DNA of 64,000 bases, from assembly GCA_037127255.1 (NCBI GenBank), contig JBANSL010000013.1, positions 9,302,188 through 9,366,187 on the forward strand, given 5' to 3'. Source of the DNA: Persicaria tinctoria (taxonomy: Eukaryota > Streptophyta > Magnoliopsida > Caryophyllales > Polygonaceae). The translations under genes were made by a program, and so were the position numbers. Below are positions 11,908 to 22,553 of the stretch, in pieces. Each line of letters starts with the position of its first letter. The first letter of the stretch is position 1. Under the pieces are notes generated by a model. It saw only the letters and a list, made by a program, of their open reading frames with translations, was not told the origin of the DNA and did not search any database.

Positions 11908-13342
11908 ATAAGGAAATAATTCAAGGCCGGACAGGCCCGGACCTCGAGAGGCCGACAAAGTCGACAGACGGCAAGCCGTCTAAACATATAGCAACGAAAT
12001 AGAAAATATAACATAAAATACATCAAAAGAGCACCCAAAGTAAACCCGGAAAAAACCCAAGACCTAAGCAAACCAGCGGACACAACATCGAGAGGAAAGA
12101 AGCCGTCGCGGGGAAGTGGATAGCGAGCGCATGGGACAGCACTAGCTGACACGATGTCTCGCCGCCGGAAAGACGGAAAGTAGAAATCCTCGTAAGGCAA
12201 AGGCGACTCCTGGGGAAGTGTGGATCACACGACGTTCCCCCCACCTGGATGAGGGATCTTCGGAGACCACAGACACCACCAACATGATCACGTCGATCAA
12301 CCAGGGCCGCATAACTGCTCCTCAACCGAAACTAACCACGAACCAATAGACGGACACCAAACCACACGAACATATGAAGCACAGCCGCAAGGAGGACGAA
12401 GAGCGCGGGAAGAATCTGGGAATTAATTAACTATATAAAAAACGTCTATATAGTTTTATTATGTGAGGTTTTAAATATATATAATTATCCCCCCCCCCCT
12501 TTTTTTTTAATGGGCATCTTTGGGCCCAAGAAAAAACCTTGGGCCCAAAGGAAACAAATAGGACCGAGGGCTACAAACCCTAAATGGCTTGTAGGCCATT
12601 GAAGCAGCAAGAAGCGACTACCAAAACTCGCCGTCGGCGGCCACTAGAGTCAGAGGAAGGGACACCAAGAGAGAGTCGGAGTACAAATCAGCACCAAGAC
12701 CGGGCCATGGGAGACAGAGAAGGAGACGAGCAACAACCGGCCGAAGCCGCCCATCCAGAATTTCGGCGCCGGAGAGGAATTAGGTGAGGGACGGAGGACA
12801 GACATATAGCCGCCGAAGCACACTACACCCAACCACAACGCCGGCGAAGAGAAACCCCACCAGAGAAGACTCCCCCACCAGCCATACGGGAGACGGAGGA
12901 GAAACCAGGGAGGGCAGTGATGATATACAGCCGAGGCAGCAACGGATCCCGACAGAGGTGACGACACGGGAGGGAAGAAAAACGAACAAAAAGCACCAAA
13001 AGCCCCAAACTGATTTTGGAAATCGTTCAAAGAATGAAGATTAATTTCAGATGTTGTTCTTTACCGGGAAACCGGACCACAGAAGCGGCGGCACCACCAC
13101 AGCGGATCAAACGACAACCAAAGCAAGGAGGCATCGGACAAGGTCGGATTGGGCTCTCGAAGGAGGGTTGAGACACCCGGAGAGGGTGGATTGGGGCTCC
13201 CGAAGGAGGGTTGAGACTCCCAAAGGGAGGTTTTTTACTTACTGCGGAGGTTACCTGCCATCAAGGAAGCTGTCGCTTTACCATCGGAGGAAGACTCCGA
13301 TGGGTTTTTTATCTCTCCCGAAAGAGAGTGTTTTGGAAGTTT
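11906..13342 (-). mobile_element. LINE-like non-autonomous insertion in backbone copy A (minus orientation)
   Basis: Copy B runs from CTATTGCTCAACA straight into a short spacer and TTATGATGTAATTTAAT. In copy A these two landmarks (11832 and about 13343) are separated by roughly 1.5 kb. The left part (11908-12340, read on minus) ends with CTGTCCGGCCTTGAATTATT, matching the 3' ends of the related repeats at 13445 and 11690. The right part (12540-13340) is GC-rich with strings such as GGGCCCAAG. Many short frames on both strands (12584-13347) change phase constantly and show no domain. The exact 5' border is uncertain and two pieces may be joined here. Confidence 0.5.
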
Positions 13343-13433
13343 TATGATGTAATTTAATATTTTTTATCTAATATTAGTGAATAGACTACGAAATAGAGAA
13401 CTTTTAACTTTTTTTTTAAAAGCGAGAGCTTTT

Positions 13434-14037
13434 TTTTTTTTTGATTAGGTAAAAATTCGAAGGTCAGACAGGCCTGACTCATCGAGAGGCCGACCGAAGT
13501 CTGCAGACGGAGAACCGTCTAATAGAGCAATCTAAGAACAGAAACAGAAATACAATAACAGGCGTAATGAACCAAACAGAAATAAACTCTACAACAAACG
13601 TTCCAAGAAGATCAAACACCCGAAAAGCTGAGGAAGCCACCGAAGAACGCAGCCAAGCACCACCGAACAGTAGCATCGCGGGTCAGTAGTACAGCAGGAC
13701 ACTAACTCCTGTGGGTAGTGCAGACAAACTCCAGGAAACTCTATCCCGAATACGAAGTCGCCTTTTAGCGCACCACCACGACCCCAGCTAGACCCGACTA
13801 CAGACTCCACGCCCCCAACCAAGCAGAAGATCTTCTAGAAACATCGGAAGCAGAGCCGCAAACTACTTGAACAAAACGCCAACAAGCTCTCACCTGCAAA
13901 AGTATCGGCAAGCCCTTGCGGGATTTTCTCAAACCCTTTCGGGTGGATGTACTCAAAACCCTTTTGGGACAAATCAAAAACCCGAATCGGGTGGGTTTAA
14001 AACTAGTTTGTATATAAATATATAACAAACAATCAAT

Positions 14038-14071
<34 letters not shown>

Positions 14072-14729
14072 AAAACCAGACACTTTTTTCTTTTCCCATG
14101 GTTGTCAGACCTTGCGTGCAAAGGTGAAAGTATGCCTTGCACGCCAAGGAGTACGATGATGGCAGAAAACACAAGCCACCAGTACAATACAACTTGGAGC
14201 CCAAGGAAGATGGTGGGGTTTCGAACCGCCGATGGAGCACCGGGTGACCATCGGCAAACGGGCGAAGACCGAAGACGGAGGATGCGAGGGGTACCAAGCG
14301 GCCTCGGATGCGCTAGCTAGGGGTGAGGAGGAGTGGGCGGGGCAACACCGGCGGCAAACGGCCGTGACCCAGGCACCCCAACACCCAAAAGATTGATTTG
14401 GCGGTGGCGGGAGCCAGTAGATTAGCCGACTTGGGGAAGACACGATTGTGGACGGGATTTGAGATTAGACAAGGGGAGGAGGACCACTAGGGCGAAACGG
14501 CGCCGGGCTTGGAAACACCAACAGAAATTGTCGCACCGGCCATTAAAGGACCCAAACCATGGGGGATTAAAAATCTAAGCTACACAACGACAAGGGTAAA
14601 CGCCCAATTTGTGAATCATTTTGTGGAAGTGTGAGCGTGACGGCTTGGTTTAGGCAACAATGGATGGACATGAAAGGATTGGCTTGAGGGTTACACAAAT
14701 TCTAGAGAGAGGTTAAATATTCTCACGAG
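13434..14729 (-). mobile_element. LINE-like non-autonomous retroelement with poly(A) tail and 17-bp TSD
   Basis: A 17-bp direct repeat TAAAAGCGAGAGCTTTT flanks the element (about 13417-13433 and 14730-14746). On the minus strand the 3' end is CCTTCGAATTTTTACCTAAT followed by a run of A (T run at 13430-13442), the layout of target-primed retrotransposition. The 3' 350 bp resemble the 3' ends of the backbone repeats at 11690 and 51440. No reverse transcriptase is present, so it must have been moved by another LINE. A (TA)n run sits internally at 14038-14064. Small frames (13479-14443) have no recognisable domains. Confidence 0.75.
14038..14064. repeat. (TA)n microsatellite
   Basis: A short uninterrupted TA run inside the non-autonomous retroelement. 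Confidence 0.9.
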
Positions 14730-14746
14730 TAAAAGCGAGAGCTTTT

Positions 14747-15500
14747 ATCTTTGATTGAATTGGTGCATTATATTGTAATTTAATTATTTTTTAACTAATA
14801 TGGTGAAGAGACTACAAAATATGAATGTATTGTAATTTAATATGAGTGAAGAGACTACGAAATAGAGAAATAGACAATCTTCACCAATTTAAAGAATTAT
14901 CCATAAAACTAAGTGTAATTGAACAATTGATATTTAATAATAATAATAAAAAAGAACACTTGATATTTAAAATCAGCTGATCGAATTTTACAAAGTCATT
15001 GAATTGAACACATGATTCATAGAAAACCTCTCATTAAATATCAAATTTTTTTATTTAATCACCCATTAAATTAGAAATTGCACAAAAACGCCCATTAAAT
15101 ATAATTTGTTGACAAATCATCCCCATGATAAAATTATATCATGGTTTTTGCGAAAAAAATATTGTAAATGACCAATATACTCTTTTTAAGGGATTGAACA
15201 TCCGTATTTGTACATACTAGATGCATATTTACTGAAATTTTGCAAATTCAAGGTCTTATTGATATATTATGACGATGGGATAAAAAAATACTTTTTTTAT
15301 TTCCGGTTAATTATAAGTCTGAGGTATTTCAATGGATATAAAAAGAAAATTTGATTAAAAAGTGACAGTAAATTAGTCACTACTTTTATTGATGTTTTGA
15401 TGGATTTTTTTTGCTAGGGTGGTGATTTGTTGACACATCATATTTAACGAATGGTTTTGTATAATTTCAAATTTAACTTATTGTTAAGTGAAAAAATCAA
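14747..15500. repeat. Backbone copy A, segment 3, holding the empty CACTA and Stowaway sites
   Basis: This matches 51650-52578 plus 61653-61775 of copy B. At 14841-14842 a single TA stands where copy B has a Stowaway element flanked by TA. At 15381-15383 a single TAC stands where copy B has the 9-kb CACTA element flanked by TAC. The segment 15020-15500 corresponds to the foldback element that receives the CACTA in copy B, with its left end eroded. No coding capacity. Confidence 0.85.
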
Positions 15501-15630
15501 CGGAAATTTCGCGAGGTGCCCCTGAGGTATTGCAATTTTCGCGAGGTATACACCTCTTTTGCATATTTCGCGTGGTACCCCTGAGGTTTTAATTCATTTC
15601 GCGTCGCGCCCTCGGGGTTAAATTTTAACA
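15501..15630. repeat. Four degenerate TTTCGCG...GGT units, possible transposon terminus
   Basis: Four successive units of about 30 bp begin TTTCGCGAGGTGCCCCTGAG (15508), TTTCGCGAGGTATACACCTC (15538), TTTCGCGTGGTACCCCTGAG (15567) and TTTCGCGTCGCGCCCTCGGG (15597). They interrupt backbone copy A. Such ends occur on Mutator-like elements, but no opposite terminus was found before 17071, where an LTR fragment begins. Confidence 0.5.
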
Positions 15631-17070
15631 GATTTTGTGAACTCCGTTACTTTTGGAATTAAAAAAAAAGAGTGAGCGAAGAGAGAGAGAGAGCAAGAAG
15701 CTTGCGCGAGAGAGAGAGCACGACGAGGCAGGTGAGGACGACCAGAGAGCACGCCGGTGATGACGAAAGGGGATGCCACCTGAAAATCTCGATGAGGGAC
15801 AGATGCGAGGAGGGAGACGGTCGGCATCGCGTCGGCGACTATTCTAGGTAAGTCTCCGTTCTTACTTTTGACTGTAGGAATTTAGGGTTAGAGATTTAGG
15901 GTTTTTCAATTTAGGATTTTTGAGTTGGATTGTAGTTTTATAATCTTCCCATTGAAGTTTGGGGGTTGAATTTTCCAATTGAGGTTTGCGGGGTTTGCTG
16001 AAGCCCCTTTGGGATTTTTTTTTAAAATTGTAACTGTGATGATAATGTAAGGGGTGTAAAGGAATATTAGAAGTTTAATCAAAGAAGTTCCTTGTTCCTT
16101 AGCGGAAATCTTGGCTTTACCACTGATGACCAACACATCCCCAATCCATGAATGCTTACGTTGCAGGTTTCCACAAGTGGGGTTTGCTGTTCTTGTCTGA
16201 TGTTGGGCATTTCATTCGTCTCGTAGGTTCTTTCCGGTGAATTCTTTCCTTGTTTGCTGTCCGTTTTCAGCAACACTTGATGTATTCGATTATGCAATTT
16301 ACCAGGATCATGTTTTGTTTGAAGGATTCAGTCCCTATTTGGCACTCATAGGCCTCTTGGTGAACATTCTGAACTCTATTGGTTCTATTCTTAATTTGTA
16401 TGCTAGTTCATGTTAAGCTGTCATTACACTCTTTATTGTTTGGTAAAATTGGTTTTAGTTTCCAAAGATTTATTATTTTAATGCAGATGTTTGCTACTAT
16501 ATTTTATCCTATATGCATGGGAAGAATCAAATAGGTTTTGATCGCTGAGGTACAAAATTATCAGCCTCTTTTCATCTCTGCATCGCATACATTTATTGGA
16601 ATTAAATGATATATTTGTGTATGATATGATTTTTGTATTCACATAATCTTAATATTAACATTAATTCTCCTCAATGTGAAAAAATGCATATATACCCAAT
16701 TAACATCAAAGGGTTAGCAGGAAGTGTTGTTACTTTAGTAGGGTGGGTGACATCTTGTTTTGTTTCTTATTCTTTTAACTATTCCATGGAATGGAGCTCT
16801 GCAGGTACATCCTTGATTTTCATTTTCCGCTAGTATGTTTCGTCTAACTTCACTCTTTGTCTTCCATTGATGTGCTTCAAGATCAATATCATTATCGCCG
16901 TATACATATCTTTGGATTCAGATTTTATATATATGCAGGAAGAACCCGTCCTGGAAGAAAATCTATTAGTTTTTGCTAATTGTTTGAACATCTCAGTGCA
17001 TGATTAAAAAATATTGTAAGGCATGTACTGGACATTTATTTGAAAATGAAATTCTATTAGCTTTTGCTAA
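15631..17070. other. No gene supported; intron-like AT-rich sequence
   Basis: A GC-richer patch at 15720-15855 ends at a plausible donor (ATTCTAGgtaagt near 15847), followed by T-rich intron-like sequence and possible acceptors at 16166 and 16228. This could be the captured 5' end of a host gene, but no protein domain is readable. The frames at 15906-16297 and 16633-16833 are not convincing. Confidence 0.35.
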
Positions 17071-17466
17071 ACCACCGGTGCTCACCGACGACATTGTTGT
17101 TGCCGAATCGACGAGCTTCTCCGACCTGAAGTTGCCTCATATTAGGGGGCTCCCATTCCTTGTCTTTGCTATTGCTTAGGGTGTTGATTGTCTTGTTCCT
17201 TCTATTGTATTTTCAGTCTAGTATTTGCCCTCATAGGATTCTTGTATCGTTTGTTCTCGTTTTGCCTATTAGAGCATATTGGATGACATCTAGAGCCGGG
17301 GACGTAGGGATTAGCCCAAACCTCGTAAACATATCGTGTGTGTCCATGTTATCTTCCTTTCGGTTTCTTTGTTTAGGATCGATCTAGATCCTTGTGTTTA
17401 AACCGGACTAAAAGACCACTTCGACCCTAATCGGACATTTGATGAGTGCAACCTTGATTTCTAACA
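17071..17466 (+). repeat. 5' LTR fragment of a non-coding LTR retrotransposon
   Basis: These 396 bp match the last 396 bp of the 3' LTR (22158-22553) at equal length with few differences and end in the same TTGATTTCTAACA. The first 437 bp expected from the 3' LTR are missing; unrelated sequence abuts at 17070. The missing part includes the U3 promoter region. A 75-codon open frame repeated in both LTRs (17160 and 22247) is part of the LTR, not a gene. Confidence 0.93.
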
Positions 17467-17468
17467 AT

Positions 17469-17480
17469 TGGTATCAGAGC
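17469..17480 (+). other. Primer-binding site (initiator tRNA-Met type)
   Basis: TGGTATCAGAGC lies two bases after the LTR end. It is complementary to the 3' end of plant initiator tRNA-Met, the common primer for Copia-like LTR elements. Confidence 0.93.
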
Positions 17481-20400
17481 ATGTGTTCGATCTTTGCCTT
17501 CCGCTGTGCATTTTCATCGCTCTAAACTACTGTCCATGTTCTGTTTTTGCTTGGATTCGAATTTATGCATTTTTCATATGTATAATTGCTGAAATCTGGG
17601 CTATATGAACTGATTGGAGGCTGTTTTCTGGGGTTATAGATTCTGAATTGTTGTGCTCCTGTTTAAGGGTCTTATTTATGAATTCTTGTTGAATTTTTCA
17701 TGTCTAAAATGTTCTTGATGATCCTCTATATGCTATATATGAGTTTCTTGATTTTTAGACTTGATTGTGTGGTCTTTTAGAGCGATATATGGACTGTTTT
17801 GTTGCTGTCCAGAAACTTTTCTGTCACATATGTTGCTGTCCAGAAACTCTTCTATGACATTGAACACTTGCTGAATTTTGCCTGTCATGTTTGATGCTTT
17901 AAATTCAGCCCCATATAAGTGTCTCATGGTTTGTCATGTTTTTCCTCTTCTATAGGAAATCTGAGATGAAGTTCCTTATATTCTTAGGAATCTTCTTGGC
18001 TTGTAATACTTGTTTGCTGATTTATTCATGAGTATATCTCTTAATTTTCAGCCTTTATAAGTATTATCAAGATGTCTCTCAATTTATGTTTGAGTGGAAA
18101 TTATGAGTCCTCTTAAAGTTTCTAAGTTGATGTCTATATACTTCTATGTGCTCTATCCTCTCATATCTGCGCTAAATTAAAACTCTGAGACTTCTCATGC
18201 ATCCTCACTGAATATGTGTACAGCTTTGCTGTTGGATGCCCTGTTTTCATGTTATTCCATTCATATGAAATCTATATTGAAGTTCTTGACTATGTTAAGT
18301 GTCTTCCTATCATGTGATACTTGATTGCTGATTTATTTGTGTTTATCATGGAATTTTTCAGCTTCTTAAAGTATCTTATACTTGCTTGTCGATTTCCTCT
18401 TGATATGGAATATATATGAAGTTTCCTTGAAGTTTCTAAGTGCTGATTTTTTATGTCTCTTCTCTCGTTTATCCTATGCCTTCTCCATTGTTATCTCCAT
18501 TGTGGCTTTTACATTATCATGAGGTACTTGAGACTCTTGCTTATTTATTTGGTTAAGTTTGGTTCTTAAAGTTTTTTCCATTAGAATTCTTGCTAGAATT
18601 CATAAGTTGTTTATTACTCTTGATCACGGTAATAATATTGATGCTTGCTTTCTTGCTAATTCTATGGTTCAAGAGACCAAACTTGTAAACCCTTCTTTAG
18701 GCTTGTTGTGCAGCTGCTTGTAGCTTTCTTTTCTTGTCTCATGTGACATGGATTTGGATAGCTTTCTTTCTTGCCTTGGTCTCTCGTTGATAATGTGTTT
18801 TTTCTTGACCCTTTTATCTTGAGATATTAGGTTCAGTTTCTGTCACATGTATGGATATATGTTATGAAATTCCTATTTGCCTTAAATCTGGTTCATTCAT
18901 TGCATAACTACCTGTCATTTTGAGCTATTCTGCGTTGTTGCACTCTTATACTCATTCATGATGTATTTTCTGCAAAAAATTTCATTCTCTTCAATGATAG
19001 TTACATGTGTTTTATAGGCATTTGCTCAGATCTGTTTTTTCTTCTCATTTTTGCATAATTTGAGATGAAATGAAGTTCTGAATGTGTGGAATTTCCATGG
19101 TTGCTTGTCTGCTCCAGTTTATAGGAAAACCTTATGATCTTTACTTGGCTTACTTCATGAGAACTAACTCTTTTTTTCTTGTGCAAGGAAATCTGAAAAG
19201 GGAGATGTCAAGACCTTAGAAGAAATGAAAATGGAGGGTGTTCAAATCAGGAATCAGCCGGGTGGCATTCCTTCAAGATGGAAGTAGCATCAAATGTCAA
19301 GATGACTAGGAAACCATGATGATGGTATCCTTGGAGATGCTTGCTTCATCGAAGATTTGTTAAAAGAAGACCAAATGGAGTCTTTCTTACACCTTTTATC
19401 TCCTATTTTCAGTTTGATTGGTCTCTTGCATATGTCTCTCTATGAGTTTTGTGTTCTCTAGTTAAGCCTTAGTGATACAGTTTGTGTTTTTCCTTTGCTA
19501 AAACTGGTACAACTGCCTTTATAATTAGTTCTGAGCATGTTGACAATTCTTAAGGCACCTTAATTTGGTGTTCTTGAATTATATAATTATGCTTGATTTA
19601 CTTGATAAAGATCAACTTTGCTTGATCTTGTGTTTCTGCATAAACCATGATTCTGATGGCTTGCATTTTCGTTAGGTTAAACCTTGTTGTCTTGATTTTG
19701 AGTGCAAAATCTGTAGGTTTATTATGATATGTGAATCCTTCATTCATTGATTTCCATGTAAAAGTTGCATGACATCTTTGTGATCATATGCTCTTACCTG
19801 AACTAGGTTTAGGTTTAGAAATCATGATATTAGGTTTTACCTGGTGATGTATATTTCCTTCTTGTCTATGAGTTCATGCATGCTTACTTGAGTATCTTTG
19901 AGATATCTATGTTTTGCATCAACTAATTGCTTAGTTGTAGAATTCTTGACTCTAGGATTTATACCTGTGTATGTGCCTACTGTGTATGAGCCTGATTGTC
20001 TTCCTTGTGTGCCTCATATGCTCCATTCAGTAGCATCTATGACACAGGAGCTTCTCTATGTTCTCTTATAGATTAATTTCTCTTTCGTGAGTTAAAAATC
20101 TATTGCAAGTTCATAGTGAGAGTTCTTCCTATACTTTGAAAATTTTCCTAAGAGAATTGCTTGATGCACTGAGCGTGTGTGCTATTGTGTGTGTTGACAG
20201 GTAACTCTCATCTAAAAGGAAGATGTGTGACAAGAGTCACCTCCCTGCCCAATAGCTATAAGGTGGTGTTTGTCTCATTGGAGCATACCCAAGCTAGTTG
20301 AAGGTGGAGGATCTCCATCACCAAAGCTGGAAGAAGAAAGGGGATGTGTAAAACAGCTTGCAAAGTCACAAAATCTGGTGGGGAAAGGGCTAACCAGCTT

Positions 20401-21720
20401 GTGAACTCACCAAATTTGGTGGGGAAAGTTAGTATCTCTACCCTAATTTTTCATGCTTTTCCAGTTTTTAAAACAAACTTGCCTTGTGTTGAGAAGTATT
20501 TTTATATGTATTGCTTGCTATAAACTTGTCATGTTTGTGAAACATATGCATGTGAATTGCTATCTATACATATGACTTTTCTGGCTGAGTTTATTTTCAA
20601 AAACTTGCATGATTTAGGTAGAAGTTTGCTAGCACTAAATTTGGTGGAGTTTGCTTTGTAGTTGGTGATGGATAGCTTTTAACAACTGCTTATATGTATC
20701 TTTTGATCATGTTTTACAAAAACTCATGCTCTTATAAGATCATCGCATGTTGTGTGTTTTCCTTGCTTACTGTTTGTTTCCCTCTTGCTATCCTGTGTCC
20801 AAAGCCAGCTGAAATTAGCTGCATTGGGTCCAAAAATCAGCAACTCTTAGTCCGAGTCCAGATGCATAATATGCATGTCTTGCTTGTGTGCGCATGTTTT
20901 CACTTGCCTATACTTAGATATTGTTTTATGTTGCTGATTTCTGTTGTCATGTTTTCAATCTGAGTTAAAAATGCATGGTTTACATACATGTTTTTACCTG
21001 CTTATACTTGGATAACATGCTTTGGTGGTTGGTGTTTGCTGCTCCTAATTCATAGACTATTTAGTTTGTATGGTCTTTGGTGCTTGTTCACTTTTGTGGT
21101 TACATGCTTTACTAAATCAGTTGAGTCTTTGAGTTCTTTCCTACATGCATGTCTAGGATTTCATGAGCAGTGACATATGACTAGCTATACGAGATTGAGA
21201 TGCTAGTCATGTCCTTGACTAGCTATACGAGATTGAGATGCTAGTCCTGTCCCTGGTCAAGCTATACGAGATTGAGATGCTTTGACCTGACTAAGGGTTA
21301 ACACTTGCCAAAAAATTTAGTTTCATGTTAACTGATTTCTTGCTTTGTTTGTTTCCCTTAAGAGGGCATTGCTTGCTTGAAGTTACCCTTTAAGAGGGCA
21401 TTACTTGCTTAGCCCTATCTGTCTTGGAGATTAGAGGGTTCCATCCCCTCAAAGTCTCTTTGTCTTGGGTCTTTTTGACCTTGTCTTGTTTTTTCTAGCT
21501 CTGGACTCGAGGTCTGCTGATGCATTCTCCATATGTTTGCATTTATTTTGCTAGATGTGCCATGAGTGGTTCCTGCTGGGTTTTAAGCTCCTATATTTGG
21601 TTGATATATCTAACCATGTTCATGTAGGAAGTGCAAGTACTATGATGACGGAGTTGTTCAATATGCTATAGGTTTTTCTTCTTAATCTTTTTCCTTGTAA
21701 ACTAGATTTAAGAGGGCAAT
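17481..21720 (+). mobile_element. Internal region of a non-autonomous, non-coding LTR retrotransposon
   Basis: About 4.2 kb lie between the two LTRs without gag, protease, integrase, reverse transcriptase or any long frame. The sequence is T-rich with repeated TTGCTTG/CTTGCTG phrases. A tandem repeat is at 21179-21290. The polypurine tract AAGAGGGCAA (about 21709-21718) sits just before the 3' LTR. With a primer-binding site, a polypurine tract and two LTRs but no proteins, it fits a LARD-like element mobilised in trans. The autonomous partner is not identified; the Copia element at 62097 uses the same primer-binding site. Confidence 0.85.
21179..21290 (+). repeat. Three tandem units of about 38 bp
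   Basis: The unit contains CTATACGAGATTGAGATGCT. Two units are nearly identical and start with GACTAG; the third is diverged and starts with GTCAAG. It lies inside the non-coding LTR element, 430 bp upstream of its polypurine tract. Confidence 0.9.
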
Positions 21721-22553
21721 TGTTGAAAATTGTAATTTGTAATTCTAGTTTACTAGGAATTGGGCCTTTAGGCCCAAGCCCATGCTTTGTCCAAAGTTCT
21801 AATTTTCGACCGTTGCTTCATTCCGACCTATTATAAGGTCTCCATCAGCAAACCCTAAATTCAAGAGTCGGGCACTGTAGCGCCGCTCCAAAGGGAGCTT
21901 GGGAGCTCCTCTCCCATGGCTGAAATCAGGAGAGTCAAGGCTAGGGTTTCGGGCTCCGTTCGAAGAAGCTAAAGCCGAGAGAAGAAGATAGAGAGAGGCT
22001 TGAGTTCGGGTTCATCAGAAGAGAGAGGCTCTTGAGCAATCTCCATGTGAACCGAGCTTGAGCAGCGATACTGAGGAGATCCATACGGGCTGTCGGATGG
22101 ACTGAAATGGAGAAGGAGAACCAGCAAGGGCGTTCAACAAGGATTGGAACTTCGAGGACCACCGGTGCTCACCGACGACATTGCTGTTTCCGAATCGACG
22201 AGCTTCTCCGGCCTGAAGTTGCCTCATATTAGGGGGTTCCTATTCCTTGTCTTTGCTATTGCTTAGGGTGCTGATTGTCTTGTTCCTTCTATTGTATTTT
22301 CAGTCTAGTATTTGCCCTCATAGGATTCTTGTATCGTTTGTTCTCGTTTTGCCTATTAGAGCATATTGGATGACATCTAGAGCCGGGGACGTAGGGATTA
22401 GCCCAAACCTCGTAAACATATCGTGTGTGTCCATGTTATCTTCCTTTCGGTTTCTTTGTTTAGGATCGATCTAGATCCTTGTGTTTAAACCAGACTAAAA
22501 GACCACTTCGACCCTAATCGGACCTTTGATGAGTGCAACCTTGATTTCTAACA
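21721..22553 (+). repeat. 3' LTR of the non-coding LTR retrotransposon
   Basis: This 833-bp repeat begins TGTTGAAAATTG and ends TTCTAACA, so the ends are TG...CA. It is preceded by the purine tract AAGAGGGCAA. A TATA-like TATTATAAGG at about 21829 is a plausible U3 promoter. Its last 396 bp match the truncated 5' LTR. The minus-strand frames at 21941-22227 are incidental. Confidence 0.93.

Noticed and set aside
21179..21290. CRISPR-like array
   Set aside because: Three tandem units without distinct spacers in a plant retrotransposon.
17160..22474. Two identical 75-aa ORFs as a duplicated gene
   Set aside because: Both lie in the LTRs of one retrotransposon; the identity reflects LTR duplication, and the product is hydrophobic without a known fold.
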